Source: Alphaproteobacteria bacterium (GTDB lineage Bacteria > Pseudomonadota > Alphaproteobacteria > Thalassobaculales > Thalassobaculaceae). Taken from it: a stretch of 64,000 nt of DNA. Both the position numbers and the translations under genes were made by a program. Below, one piece after another: positions 47,702-57,497 of the stretch; the first letter of the stretch is position 1, and every line of letters starts with the position of its first letter. The stretch lies in assembly GCA_022822665.1 (NCBI GenBank), contig JAJEAR010000036.1, positions 1 to 64,000 on the forward strand, given 5' to 3'. A model generated the notes under the pieces. The model searched no databases, was not told where the DNA came from, and saw nothing but the letters and a program-made list of their open reading frames with translations.

Positions 47702-48511
47702 GTGGAATCGCTGACCGCGGACCGACGCCGGATCCTGGACAGCCTGGGCGGACGACTGGCCGCGGCATGGCGCGAGCGCCGGCAGGTGTCGTTGACCGGG
47801 TCGAGCGAACTGCCGCGGAACCGCCAGGAGGCCTGCCATGTGCAGGACAGCATGGCCACGGCGCTGGACGAGCCGCTGTCCGGCTGGAAAGTCGGCGCAA
47901 CCAGCCGGAAGATGCGCGAGATTGACGGTCACAGCGACGTGATCCCCGGACGCATCTTCGAGTGCGTGACCTGGACCGGACCGGACGTCGAGCTCGAGGC
48001 CGGGAGATTTCCGCGAGCACGGGTCGAGACCGAATTCGCGTTCCGCCTGACCCGTGATTTTCCGATTCGGGCCACCCCGTGGACGGCCAGCGAGTTTGCG
48101 CACAGTGTCGAGTTTCATCTCGGGATCGAGATTATCGGCACCCGTTTCAGCCTGCCGGACGGGTCCCCGGAGGCCCGATCGCTGATGACGGTCGCCGACA
48201 ACGGCGGCGGCATCGGGTTCGTGTTCCACGGTCCGGTCTCCGGCTGGGAGGATGTCGACCTCCAGAACCACATCATCCGGCTGCAGGTGGATGGCGGCGA
48301 GGCGGCGGCGAACTTCCTGGGCGACATGCGGTGCGTCCCGCTCGAGGCCGTGGCCGACCTCGCCAATCACCTTGCCGGGCGCGGGATCGCGCTCTCGTCC
48401 GGCCACTACGTGTCGACCGGTGCGGCGACCGTGCCCCTGCCGGTCGGCCCGGGAAGCCGGGTGTACGCCGACTTCGGATCGCTCGGCTCCGTCCGTTTGG
48501 GATTCGTGTAG
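47702..48511 (+). CDS. FAH-family 2-keto-4-pentenoate hydratase-like protein
   Basis: A 269-residue protein of the fumarylacetoacetase/MhpD fold. GWKVGATS, a VETEFAFRL metal-ligand segment (Glu-x-Glu), the ADNGGGIGFVF loop and ALSSGHYVSTGA near the C-terminus are family features. It would hydrate or decarboxylate a short keto acid with Mg2+ or Mn2+. Start is GTG with AAGGAG six bases before it. First of a plus-strand operon; the next gene starts at the base after its stop. Confidence 0.82.
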   Translation: MESLTADRRRILDSLGGRLAAAWRERRQVSLTGSSELPRNRQEACHVQDSMATALDEPLSGWKVGATSRKMREIDGHSDVIPGRIFECVTWTGPDVELEAGRFPRARVETEFAFRLTRDFPIRATPWTASEFAHSVEFHLGIEIIGTRFSLPDGSPEARSLMTVADNGGGIGFVFHGPVSGWEDVDLQNHIIRLQVDGGEAAANFLGDMRCVPLEAVADLANHLAGRGIALSSGHYVSTGAATVPLPVGPGSRVYADFGSLGSVRLGFV

Positions 48512-49462
48512 GTGGCGGAGCGACTCAGGATCGTTGTCGCCGGAGCCGGCGGCATGGGATCGCTGTTCGGTTCAATCCTGTACCAGGGCGGCCACGAGGT
48601 GACGCTCTACGACACGAACGTGGAACATGTGGACGCGGTCGTGAGACACGGCCTTCGGGTTCAGGGATATGGCGGGGACCGGGTCATCCCGGTTCCCGCG
48701 GTGAGTGATCCCCGCGGGCTGGGCAGGGCCGACGTGATCCTGTTTCAGTGCAAGTCGTACGGAACACGGGCGGCCGCGCGCTCGGTTCGCCGCCTGGTGG
48801 AGGACGGCGCGGTCTGCGTCAGTTTCCAGAACGGTCTCGGAAACGAGGAAATCATCGCGGAAGAGGTCGGCGGGGAGAACGTCCTGGGTGGCCTGACGAC
48901 CATGGCCGCAACGAGACTTGCGCCCGGCGTGATCCGCGATTTCTCCCGGGTGCCGTCATACATTGGTGAAATGAACGCACGGCAGGACGAGCGAGCCCCG
49001 GAGTTGGCCCGGGCGCTGACCGCGGCCGGACTTGAGACCCGCGTCAGCACCCACATCCGCCAGGAGATCTGGACGAAGCTCATCGCCAACGTCGCAATAA
49101 GCGCGGTGTCCGGCATAACCGACAAGACCGGCGCGACCTGCATGGGGTTTCCCCCGCTCAGGTCCGTTTGCATGCGTGCGGCGGAGGAAGCGATGGCGGT
49201 CGCGGAAGCCGAGGGATTTGCACTGGACCGCGAGACCGTGATGCGGGGGATGGATATGATCTCGACACCCGGTGGTACCGGCGACAACAGATCGTCGTTG
49301 TGCGTCGACCTGCAGAACCGGCGGCCGACCGAAGTGGACGTCATCTACGGTTCGGTAATCGCACTCGGCAGGAGATCCGGGGTGCCGACGCCGACACTCG
49401 ACGTGCTGTCAGATATCGTGACGTCGCTCGAGGCACGGTACCTCGGTGCCTCGCGCCGCTGA
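48512..49462 (+). CDS. Ketopantoate-reductase-family protein (PanE/ApbA)
   Basis: A 316-residue NADPH-dependent 2-keto acid reductase. VVAGAGGMGSLFGSILYQGG is the cofactor motif; CKSYGT, NGLGNEE and WTKLIANVAI (catalytic Lys) are seen. It starts with GTG immediately after the upstream stop. In this catabolic setting it more likely reduces a pathway keto acid than makes pantoate. A 245-base gap follows before the CoA-transferase. Confidence 0.85.
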   Translation: MAERLRIVVAGAGGMGSLFGSILYQGGHEVTLYDTNVEHVDAVVRHGLRVQGYGGDRVIPVPAVSDPRGLGRADVILFQCKSYGTRAAARSVRRLVEDGAVCVSFQNGLGNEEIIAEEVGGENVLGGLTTMAATRLAPGVIRDFSRVPSYIGEMNARQDERAPELARALTAAGLETRVSTHIRQEIWTKLIANVAISAVSGITDKTGATCMGFPPLRSVCMRAAEEAMAVAEAEGFALDRETVMRGMDMISTPGGTGDNRSSLCVDLQNRRPTEVDVIYGSVIALGRRSGVPTPTLDVLSDIVTSLEARYLGASRR

Positions 49463-49707
49463 GATCGTGATCGGGCGCGCCGCGGGCGAAGGAGCGGCCA
49501 GCGCTGCCGCATCGAGCGGGACCGGTCGGAACTCCGTGCCGGGTTCGCGCTCTGCGGTTGCCTGCCGCGCCGAAGGGCCGGAACAGGCAGCGGGACCAAG
49601 GTATCCCCGGCAGTCTCGATTGACGGCTCCGGCCAAATCCGGGAGTTTGCAATCAGACGGGACCCGGCATACGTCGGGCTCGATCCGTACCGAACGGCAG
49701 ACGAGTC

Positions 49708-51258
49708 ATGACGCGTTCCAAGGAAATGTCGGCCACTGAAGCCGTCTCGCTCATCCGCGACGGCGATACGGTGGGGCTCATCGGCGGCGGTGGTGGGCTG
49801 GTGGAAGCATCGCTGCTGCACGAGGCGGTGGAGACCAGGTTCCTTGAGACGGGACAGCCGCGCGGCCTGACCGTGATCCATGCGCTCGGAATCGGGGATC
49901 GCGACAGGAGGGGCATGAACCGCTTTGCCCACGAAGGGCTGGTCCGGCGTGTCATCGGCGGTCATTGGGTCTGGTCGCCGCGAATGCAGGAGCTGGCTCG
50001 CGACAACAGGATCGAAGCTTACGTGCTGCCCGGAGGGGTTGCCATGCAGCTCATGCGCGAAGTTGCCGCCGGGCGCCCGGGACTGATCACCCATGTCGGT
50101 CTGGAGACGTTCATCGACCCCCGTCACGGCGGCGGCAGAATGAATGACGCCGCCGTCGAGGACCTGGTGGCGCTGATCGAGATCGATGGCGAGACGTACC
50201 TGCGCTACCTGCCGTTGCGCATCGACGTGGCGCTGCTCAAGGGGTCTGCAGCAGACCGCGACGGCAATATCTGCCTCGATGAAGAGCCCGCGAACGTCGA
50301 CATCTATGCCATGGCGGCGGCTGCGCACAACTGCGGCGGCACGGTCATCTTCCAGGTTCGCAGGATGGTCGAGAACGGCACATTGCCCGCGCGGGCGGTA
50401 CGCGTGCCGTCGGCCCTGGTCAACGGAGTGGTGCACGACCCCGGGCAGCGTCAGGGCTATGACTTGATCTACGACCCTGCCATCTCGGGCGAACATCACG
50501 CCGAGGAGGAGCCACCGGCCTATCCCGCGTTTTCCATCCGCCGGATCATCGCGTCCCGTGCGCACCGGGAACTGGTACCGGGCGCCGTCATCAACTACGG
50601 CTTCGGGATTCCGGACATGGTGGCGAGCATTGTCGCCGCACGGGGCGAGAGCGACCTGTACTACCAGACCATCGAACACGGCACCTACGGGGGGACACTG
50701 CTGACCGGCACACTCTTCGGGTACGCGCGCAACCCCAGTTGCATGATCGACGGGCCCTCGCAGTTCGACTTCTATTCGGGCGGCGGACTCGACATCGCCT
50801 TCCTCGGCTTCGGCGAAATCGACGGGCTCGGCAATGTGAATGCGTCGAAGTTCGGCGGATTGCCGGTCGGGCCCGGGGGGTTCATCGACATTGCGCAGAA
50901 CGCCCGGAAGGTCGTCTTCTGCGGAACCTTCGATGCCAGGGGGACGCAGATCGACGCCGGCGACGGCCGGCTGCGGATCGACAGGTACGGCGAGATCCGC
51001 AAGTGTGTCGCCAGGGTCGAACAGGTCACGTTCTCGGGCGCCCAGGCCGTGAAGCGGCGGCAACAGGTCCTGTACGTGACCGAGCGATGTGTCGTTGCCC
51101 TGACGAAGGACGGGCTGGTCCTGACCGAAATCGCTCCAGGCATCGATCTCGAGCGGGACATTCTCGACCGGATGGACTTTGCGCCGATCGTCTCACCGGA
51201 CCTGCGGGAGATGGACGGCGCGCACTTCACGGCCGGGGCTCGACCGGCTGCCGATTGA
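49708..51258 (+). CDS. Acyl-CoA:carboxylate CoA-transferase (class I, fused subunits)
   Basis: A 516-residue family I CoA-transferase with both halves in one chain. The N-terminal GDTVGLIGGGGG is the CoA-binding G-rich loop; catalytic Glu is about residue 323 in YQTIEHGTYGG. Close relatives are propionate/acetate CoA-transferases and YdiF-type enzymes. It would activate an acid of the pathway. Followed 88 bases later by a MaoC gene. Confidence 0.87.
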   Translation: MTRSKEMSATEAVSLIRDGDTVGLIGGGGGLVEASLLHEAVETRFLETGQPRGLTVIHALGIGDRDRRGMNRFAHEGLVRRVIGGHWVWSPRMQELARDNRIEAYVLPGGVAMQLMREVAAGRPGLITHVGLETFIDPRHGGGRMNDAAVEDLVALIEIDGETYLRYLPLRIDVALLKGSAADRDGNICLDEEPANVDIYAMAAAAHNCGGTVIFQVRRMVENGTLPARAVRVPSALVNGVVHDPGQRQGYDLIYDPAISGEHHAEEEPPAYPAFSIRRIIASRAHRELVPGAVINYGFGIPDMVASIVAARGESDLYYQTIEHGTYGGTLLTGTLFGYARNPSCMIDGPSQFDFYSGGGLDIAFLGFGEIDGLGNVNASKFGGLPVGPGGFIDIAQNARKVVFCGTFDARGTQIDAGDGRLRIDRYGEIRKCVARVEQVTFSGAQAVKRRQQVLYVTERCVVALTKDGLVLTEIAPGIDLERDILDRMDFAPIVSPDLREMDGAHFTAGARPAAD

Positions 51259-51346
51259 CGGGCGCGCCGGCGCACGCCGGCACGGGGCGCCAGGCAGTGC
51301 GCGAGACCGGGCGCGGCGACGCAGGAGAAGGGCTGGGGACAGAGGG

Positions 51347-51790
51347 ATGAGTGAATTCCATGTGGAAGTGGGGCACAGGGTGTCGTTCTCGAAAACGGTC
51401 TCGGAGAGCGATGTCTACCTGTTTGCCGGCATAACTGGCGACCTGTCGCCGAACCACGTCAACAGGGCCTATATGGAGAAGTCCTCCTACGGACGGCTGA
51501 TGGCGCACGGCGCGCTCATGGTGGGCTACATGTCCACCGCCTCCACCATGGCGATTGCCCATACGCGCGATGCGGACGAAACGCCGGTCTCGCTGGGCTA
51601 CGACAGGGTTCGGTTCCTGAAACCCGTCTTTCTCGGCGACACGATCACGGTCGAGTACGAGGTGACCGGGATCGATACCGGGCGGCGGCGCTCGGTCGCC
51701 GACGTCAGGCTGGTCAATCAGGACGGTGAACTCGCGGTCGTCGCGCAGCACATTCTCAAGTGGGTTCCTAACGAGGCCGGCACCGGATGA
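51347..51790 (+). CDS. MaoC-family enoyl-CoA hydratase
   Basis: A 147-residue hot-dog-fold protein. Active-site motif is GDLSPNHVNRAY (Asp and His), followed by AHGAL, as in (R)-specific enoyl-CoA hydratases. The ATG at 51347 has AGAGG just upstream. Its stop overlaps the next start by four bases. Confidence 0.87.
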   Translation: MSEFHVEVGHRVSFSKTVSESDVYLFAGITGDLSPNHVNRAYMEKSSYGRLMAHGALMVGYMSTASTMAIAHTRDADETPVSLGYDRVRFLKPVFLGDTITVEYEVTGIDTGRRRSVADVRLVNQDGELAVVAQHILKWVPNEAGTG

Positions 51791-52518
51791 GCCTCGGTCT
51801 TGAAGGCAGGTCGGTGCTGGTGACCGGCGCGGCCCGCGGGATCGGGCTGGCGATTTCCGAGAGGTTCCACGAACTGGGAGCCAGGGTCTGCGGCTGGGAC
51901 GTCGACTGCTCTCCGCTGGCGTCCCATTCCGGCTTCGAACTGATACAACGTGTCGACGTGACCGATGAAGACGCGGTCGAGGCGGCCTACCGGGACGCTG
52001 ACAGGGCCTTCGGCGGACTTGACATCGTCGTCGCAAATGCCGGCGTGAACGGCGCCACCGCTCCGGCCTGGGAGTACTCGCTCGCGGAGTGGAAGCGGGT
52101 TCTCGACGTGGACCTGACCGGCGTGTTCCTGACCACTCGCCCGGCGGTCCGGGCGATGCGGCGGACCGGTGAGGGCCGCATCGTGATCATTGCATCGGTG
52201 GCCGGCAAGGAAGGGAACCCCGGCGCATGCGCCTACGGTGCCGCCAAGGCGGGCGTCATCGGATATGCCAAGGGGCTGGCGCGGGAACTGATGCCCTCGA
52301 ACATTACCGTCAACTGCATTGCGCCCGTGATCGCCGAGACCGATCTCCTGCGGGAGATGAATGCGGAGTACATCGCCGACAGGAAGCGCCGCATTCCCAT
52401 GAACCGGTTCTGCACGGTGGAGGAGATAGCAGACATGACAGTCTTCGTGGCCAGCCCGCGATGCTCGTTCACGACCGGTCAGATCTTTGATCTGACTGGC
52501 GGGCGGGCGACCCATTGA
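51787..52518 (+). CDS. Short-chain dehydrogenase/reductase
   Basis: A 243-residue SDR. TGAARGIG cofactor loop, NAGV, catalytic Ser (IASVAG) and YGAAK are present, with Asn in the active-site helix. The substrate-binding loop VIAETDLLREM is usual. It overlaps the MaoC stop and ends one base before the isomerase gene. A hydroxyacyl or sugar-acid substrate is inferred from the setting. Confidence 0.88.
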   Translation: MSLGLEGRSVLVTGAARGIGLAISERFHELGARVCGWDVDCSPLASHSGFELIQRVDVTDEDAVEAAYRDADRAFGGLDIVVANAGVNGATAPAWEYSLAEWKRVLDVDLTGVFLTTRPAVRAMRRTGEGRIVIIASVAGKEGNPGACAYGAAKAGVIGYAKGLARELMPSNITVNCIAPVIAETDLLREMNAEYIADRKRRIPMNRFCTVEEIADMTVFVASPRCSFTTGQIFDLTGGRATH

Positions 52519-52519
52519 G

Positions 52520-53353
52520 ATGACGGGCGCCGACATCCTCGAGCGGCTGTGCGTTCATCAGCTCACGCTCAACCAGTGCGACTTTCGCGGTTCGGTCGAA
52601 TGCCTGGCGCGGCACGGGATCTACAAGACCGCCGTCTGGCACGAGAAACTGGAAGGGATCGAGGTGGCCGAGGCCCGGCGCATCCTGAATGGCGAGGGTG
52701 TCCAGGCAACCTCGTACTGCGCGGGCGGCTTCTTTGCCGACCAGGATCCGGAAGGGTTCGACAGGGCCGTCACCCGCAACCGCCGGCAGATCGAACAGGC
52801 GGCGGGGCTGGGCGCCCGGTCGATCGTGATGATCTCCGGCGGTCTGCCCGAGGGCTCCAGAGACCTCGAGGGTGCGCGTCAGCGCGCCGCGGAAGGCTTT
52901 TCGGCCCTTGTCGGAACGGCGCGCGCCGCCGGAGTGACACTCGGTCTCGAACCGCTGCATCCGATGGTATGCGGCCTGAGAAGCGTGTGGTCGACGCTCG
53001 ACGACGCCGCGGCGGTTCTGGACAGTCTCGGCGCGCCTGACGTGACCGGCCTCGTTCTCGATACCTATGCGCTCTGGTGGGATACCCGCCTTTCCGGACA
53101 GATCGAACGGCTCGGCTCCCGGGTCGTCAACTTCCACGTTTCCGACTGGCTGAGGGATACCCGCGATGTCCGGCTGGACCGGGGGATGCCCGGAGACGGC
53201 GTGATCGACCTGCCGGCCATGCGCGCCGCTCTCGAGAATTCCGGTTTCGGTGGCGACGTCGAGATCGAGATCCTGTCGCAGGACAGGTGGTGGAAACGCG
53301 ACCCCGACGAGGTAATCGGAACGATCCTGGACAGGGTTCGGGCCGCTGTCTGA
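52520..53353 (+). CDS. Sugar phosphate isomerase/epimerase (xylose-isomerase-like TIM barrel)
   Basis: A 277-residue TIM barrel of the AP_endonuc_2 family. Likely metal ligands are Glu in LGLEPLHPM, Asp in LVLDTYALWW, His in NFHVSDW, and Glu in EIEILSQDRW. Such enzymes isomerise or epimerise sugars, keto-sugars or hydroxypyruvate. Last in the operon 47702-53353. Confidence 0.83.
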   Translation: MTGADILERLCVHQLTLNQCDFRGSVECLARHGIYKTAVWHEKLEGIEVAEARRILNGEGVQATSYCAGGFFADQDPEGFDRAVTRNRRQIEQAAGLGARSIVMISGGLPEGSRDLEGARQRAAEGFSALVGTARAAGVTLGLEPLHPMVCGLRSVWSTLDDAAAVLDSLGAPDVTGLVLDTYALWWDTRLSGQIERLGSRVVNFHVSDWLRDTRDVRLDRGMPGDGVIDLPAMRAALENSGFGGDVEIEILSQDRWWKRDPDEVIGTILDRVRAAV

Positions 53354-53516
53354 AGCGGCGGCGGGACGGCGACCGCCCGATGGCCGGTGGCGGCGTACCG
53401 GGGCGGGCGACGCCTGACGGCAGGTGTGCGGCACGTGACCGGACGAGACGCGGCACCGCAGGCGACGGTCCGCACCAGGGACCGGACGATCGCCGCCGCA
53501 CCCCTCGGGCGCGCGG

Positions 53517-54719
53517 TCACCGACCCGCCGCGGCCTCACCGATGTCCTCGGGGCGCGCGCCAACGATCCGGATGTAGATGGCGGGATCGGTCGCTCCCTC
53601 GCTGGCAATGAGCAGCAGGTCGGAACCGGCATCCAGCCCGATCCGGTCGCACGCCGACGCGTCGGCGAGGGTCGCAAGCACGCCTGCCAGGCCGGCCGCA
53701 CCGGATTCGCCTGCCACCAGCGGCATCGAGGCATCGCGCGCCAGCATGGTCATGGCCGCGGGCGCGAACCGGTCGGCGATCGTGATGAAGGCGTCGGCTC
53801 CCTCCCGCAGGATCTCCCAGGCGAGAGGCGAAGTCCGGCCGGCCGCAAGACAGGCCATGACGGTCTCGAGCGACCCGGTCCCGTCGGTCAGGGCGCCGTG
53901 AACCGCGCTCTGGTAGACACAGTCGGCCGCATGCGGCTCGACCACGACACCGAACGGCCGCCGCGACCCGAGATCCTCCCAGAACGGCCCGATGGCAGCG
54001 GCCGCAAGGCCCCCGACACCGGCCTGGACGAAGAGGTGGGTCGGGTGCCTGTCTCCCATCTGCTCCATCATCTCGTCGGTCATGACCGAGTAGCCCTGCA
54101 TGACCCAGGCCGGGATCTCCTCGTAGCCGGGCCAGGAGGTATCCGACACCACGATCCAGCCCCGCCGCCGGGCATCCTCCGCGACCATGCGCACCGAGTC
54201 GTCATAGGTGCCCGGGACCCTGACGATCCGCGCACCCCGGGCCGCGATCGCCTCCTCCCGGCCCGGGCTCACATGCTCGTGCAGGTAGATCACCGAACGC
54301 GCGCCCGCGAGCGTGGCGCCCCATGCCACGGCACGACCGTGATTGCCATCGGTCGCACAGCACACGGTGACATCGCGGACCGCGTCGGCGGACCGCCCGG
54401 CGATGATGTCCTCCATCGAACGCCCGGTTTCCCTCGCGAGCACCCGGAGCACCCCGTAGGCGCCGCCCAGCGCCTTGAAGCTGCCGAGGTCGAACCGGTG
54501 GCGTTCATGCTTGATGCGCAGCCCTGCGACGCCGAGGCGCCGGGCGAGCCGGGGAAGGTCGACCAGCGGGGTCGGCGCGTAGCCCGGCCAGCGTGAAATC
54601 ACCGCCCGTGCCTGTTCGCGCGTCTCGCGCGAGATCACCCGGCTCTGGGCCGGGCCGTAGGTGAGACCGCGGTTTCGTGGCGCGTTCAGGTGCAATCTCA
54701 GGTCGTCCGCAGCGCCCAT
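53517..54719 (-). CDS. Diaminopropionate ammonia-lyase
   Basis: A 400-residue fold-type II PLP enzyme that splits 2,3-diaminopropionate to pyruvate and two ammonia. PLP Lys82 lies in DLGSFKALGGAYG; CCATDGNHGRAVAWGA and QAGVGGLAAA bind the cofactor phosphate and ring. The ATG at 54719 is five bases after GGAG; an ATG two codons earlier directly abuts that site. It supplies ammonia and carbon and sits next to ntrC, a sensible nitrogen link, though no NtrC site was seen. Confidence 0.88.
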   Translation of the reverse strand: MGAADDLRLHLNAPRNRGLTYGPAQSRVISRETREQARAVISRWPGYAPTPLVDLPRLARRLGVAGLRIKHERHRFDLGSFKALGGAYGVLRVLARETGRSMEDIIAGRSADAVRDVTVCCATDGNHGRAVAWGATLAGARSVIYLHEHVSPGREEAIAARGARIVRVPGTYDDSVRMVAEDARRRGWIVVSDTSWPGYEEIPAWVMQGYSVMTDEMMEQMGDRHPTHLFVQAGVGGLAAAAIGPFWEDLGSRRPFGVVVEPHAADCVYQSAVHGALTDGTGSLETVMACLAAGRTSPLAWEILREGADAFITIADRFAPAAMTMLARDASMPLVAGESGAAGLAGVLATLADASACDRIGLDAGSDLLLIASEGATDPAIYIRIVGARPEDIGEAAAGR

Positions 54720-54807
54720 GGTCATCTCCTTCAGCAGCTGCCCGCCGTGTCGTCCGGTCGGTCGATCATGATGCAGTCCTCGTCGGTGTCCACGGCCACG
54801 GGCAGGG

Positions 54808-56310
54808 TCAGGACCCGCGGATCACCGGGATCGAGAGATCGCGGATCTTCTTGCGCAACGTGTTGCGATTGAGCCCGAGCAGTTCCGCCGCACGCAGCTG
54901 GTTGCCGTTGGTCACCGCAAGCGTGCAGACGATGAGCGGGCGTTCGATCTCGCGCAGGACCCGATGGTACAGTCCGCGCACACCGACCCCGTCCCCGTCC
55001 GCAACCAGCGCCTGAACGTGCCGTTCAACCGCGTCGGAGAGCGTGTCCGGCGCGGCGGTGAATTCGCCTTCCATCCCGCGGTTCTGCTCGGCCAGTTCCT
55101 GTCCGACGGCGCGGGCCCCGATGATCTCCTCGGAATAGAGGACGACCAGCCGCTTCACCAGGTTCTCGAGTTCCCGCACGTTGCCGGGCCAGGAATGCCT
55201 GCGAAGCACCTCCATGGCCTCGGTATCGACGTTCTTCGACGGCAGACCCGCATCGACCGCCTGCTTGAGAAAATGCTGAACCAGGTCAGGGATGTCCGAC
55301 CTGCGCTCGCGCAGGGGCGGCACCCTGATCGGAACGACGTTCAATCGGTAGTAGAGGTCCTCCCTGAACAGGCCCTGGCGGATGAGCCGCGTGAGATCGC
55401 GGTGGGTAGCGGCGATGATCCGCACGTCGGCGCGTATCGGTGTCCGTCCGCCCACCGTGGTGTATTCGCCTTCCTGCAGGACCCGCAGCAGCCGGGTCTG
55501 GGCCTCCGGCGGCATGTCACCGATCTCGTCGAGGAACAGGGTTCCGTGCTGCGCCTGGGCGAAGCGCCCCGCCGACCTCGTGGCGGCCCCGGTAAATGCC
55601 CCCTTCTCGTGTCCGAACAGTTCGCTCTCGATCAGGTCGCGCGGAATCGCCGCCATGTTGAGGGCCACGAACGGGCCGGCCCTGCGCTTGCCGTAGTCGT
55701 GCAGCGCCCTGACCACCAGTTCCTTGCCGGTGCCCGACTCGCCGGTTACCAGCACCGTCAGGTCGGTCCCCATCAGCCGCGCCAACACACGGTATATCTC
55801 CTGCATCGGGGCCGAGCGACCGATAAGCGGCATCGGCTCATCGTCGGCCACCGACTGCGCAGTACCCTGGTCCCGCACCGGGTTCGAAAGCGCGGTGCGG
55901 ACCACCTCGGTCAGTTTTTCAAGATCGAACGGCTTGGCAAGGTAGTCGAAGGCGCCGCGTTCGCTGGCCTGCACCGCGGTCAGCAGGGTGTTGCGCGCAC
56001 TCATGACCACGACGCGCAGGTCGGGTCGGGTGCGCCGGATCCTCGTGACCAGGTCGAGACCGTTCTCGTCCGGCATCACCACGTCGGCAATGACGAGATC
56101 ACCCTCGCCCTGCTCGACCCACTGCCACAGGCCGGCCGCTGTCGCCGTCGTGCGCACCCCGTAGCCAAGGCGGGTCAGGGCCTGGCCGAGCACGGTGCGA
56201 ATCGCCGGGTCGTCGTCGGCGATCAGGATCGACGCCCGCTCCGTCTCGCCGGGCCCGTCAAGTGGCCCGGTGCTATGACGGATCGGTCTGGGTGCGCGCG
56301 GGTCTGTCAT
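54808..56310 (-). CDS. ntrC: Nitrogen regulator NtrC
   Basis: A 500-residue sigma54 activator: receiver with phospho-acceptor Asp76 ([11 protein letters not shown]), AAA+ domain with Walker A GESGTGKE, the intact GAFTGA loop and Walker B FLDEIGDM, and a C-terminal Fis HTH ([17 protein letters not shown]). It activates nitrogen-assimilation genes when phosphorylated by NtrB. ATG 56310 overlaps the ntrB end by 38 bases. A longer in-frame start reads into ntrB and is unlikely. Confidence 0.93.
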   Translation of the reverse strand: MTDPRAPRPIRHSTGPLDGPGETERASILIADDDPAIRTVLGQALTRLGYGVRTTATAAGLWQWVEQGEGDLVIADVVMPDENGLDLVTRIRRTRPDLRVVVMSARNTLLTAVQASERGAFDYLAKPFDLEKLTEVVRTALSNPVRDQGTAQSVADDEPMPLIGRSAPMQEIYRVLARLMGTDLTVLVTGESGTGKELVVRALHDYGKRRAGPFVALNMAAIPRDLIESELFGHEKGAFTGAATRSAGRFAQAQHGTLFLDEIGDMPPEAQTRLLRVLQEGEYTTVGGRTPIRADVRIIAATHRDLTRLIRQGLFREDLYYRLNVVPIRVPPLRERRSDIPDLVQHFLKQAVDAGLPSKNVDTEAMEVLRRHSWPGNVRELENLVKRLVVLYSEEIIGARAVGQELAEQNRGMEGEFTAAPDTLSDAVERHVQALVADGDGVGVRGLYHRVLREIERPLIVCTLAVTNGNQLRAAELLGLNRNTLRKKIRDLSIPVIRGS

Positions 56311-57409
56311 GCGTCCTCTGTTGTGCCGGATCGGCGATCGGCAGCGTGACACGCACGACGGTGCGGCGGGGAACGCTGTCGACCTCGATGATGCCGCCAT
56401 GGTCGGCCACTGCCTTGGCGACGAAGGCGAGTCCGAGGCCGGTTCCCGACGGTTTCGAGGAGACGAACGGATCGAACATGGTGCCGCGCACATCGGCCGG
56501 GACCCCGGATCCGTTGTCCTGGATCGTCACGAGGAACGGCAGGTTGACCGGACGGTCGGTCCCGCCGGTTGCCACCCGGACCCCGTGCCGGTAGGCGGTT
56601 GCCAGAATGATCTCGCCACCGGTCCCGGGGACCGCCTCGCAGGCATTCTTCAGCAGGTTCAGGAACGCCTGGATCAGGATGTCCCGGTTGCCGAGCACCG
56701 GCGGCAGCGACGGGTCGTAGTTCTCGACGAACCTGACGTGACGGCCGAAACCGGTCGCCGCCACCCTGTGACAGTGATTGAGCACCTCGTGCAGGTTGAC
56801 CGGCCCCCGTTCGAGCGGCCGTTCGTCGGAGAACACCTCCATGCGATCGACGAGCGAACAGATCCGGTCGGTCTCGTTGCAGATCAGCCGCGTAAGCTGA
56901 ATGTCGTCCTCACCCACGGTCTGTTCGAGCAGCTGCGCCGCACCGCGAATGCCCGACAACGGGTTCTTGACCTCGTGCGCGAGCATCGCCGCCATCGCGG
57001 TGACCGAACGGGCGGCGCCACGATGGAGGAGCTGGTGGTGCATCCGGTTGGCGATCGTCAGTTCCGCCAGCGTGATGACCAGGTCGCTCTCGCTCTCGCC
57101 AAGCGGCGCGATCCCGAGAGTGACGGTCCGGGCCCCGAACCGGGGACTGTCGAGCAGCAGGCTGTAGTCGGAGAGGCTGCTGCCGGTCCGCCGGACCTGT
57201 TCGATCAGCCGGAACACCGGGCTGTCGTCGGGCACCAGCACGGACAGCGCGTGTCCGTGCAGTACCGCGGCACTGCCATCGAGAAAGATCTCGGCCGCCG
57301 AGTTCAGGAACACGAGCCGGTTGTCGGCATCAATCACGAGCACCGGTGTCGTGAGGGCATTCAGGATGCCCGCAGCCCCCCGTCCGTATTCCGCCCCGCC
57401 GTCCGCCAT
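56273..57409 (-). CDS. ntrB: Nitrogen sensor kinase NtrB
   Basis: A 378-residue cytoplasmic kinase: PAS domain (about 15-115, [17 protein letters not shown]), H-box with His145 in [12 protein letters not shown]-box [10 protein letters not shown]-boxes DNGSGVP and GTGLGLAFV. It phosphorylates or dephosphorylates NtrC in response to PII and nitrogen state. ATG 57409 was chosen with GGGGAC upstream; earlier in-frame TTG/ATG starts run into the palindromic region. In most relatives dusB/nifR3 precedes it; here a CcsA-like gene does. Confidence 0.92.
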   Translation of the reverse strand: MADGGAEYGRGAAGILNALTTPVLVIDADNRLVFLNSAAEIFLDGSAAVLHGHALSVLVPDDSPVFRLIEQVRRTGSSLSDYSLLLDSPRFGARTVTLGIAPLGESESDLVITLAELTIANRMHHQLLHRGAARSVTAMAAMLAHEVKNPLSGIRGAAQLLEQTVGEDDIQLTRLICNETDRICSLVDRMEVFSDERPLERGPVNLHEVLNHCHRVAATGFGRHVRFVENYDPSLPPVLGNRDILIQAFLNLLKNACEAVPGTGGEIILATAYRHGVRVATGGTDRPVNLPFLVTIQDNGSGVPADVRGTMFDPFVSSKPSGTGLGLAFVAKAVADHGGIIEVDSVPRRTVVRVTLPIADPAQQRTHDRPARTQTDPS

Positions 57410-57451
57410 GTCCCCGACCAAGACTGTCCCGTAACCTGATACCATACAATA

Positions 57452-57497
57452 TGACCAAATATTGGTCACCAACAAGATTTGCTTATATATTGGTCAA
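57452..57497 (-). promoter_or_regulatory. Palindrome with repeated half-site upstream of ntrB
   Basis: TGACCAAATATTGGTCA, a 7-bp-arm inverted repeat, lies about 45 bases before the ntrB start, and the half ATATTGGTCA recurs 28 bases further up, at the end of the CcsA-like gene. The region is AT-rich against a GC-rich background. A regulator binding site and promoter for ntrBC is inferred; the regulator is unknown. Positions may be off by one. Confidence 0.45.
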
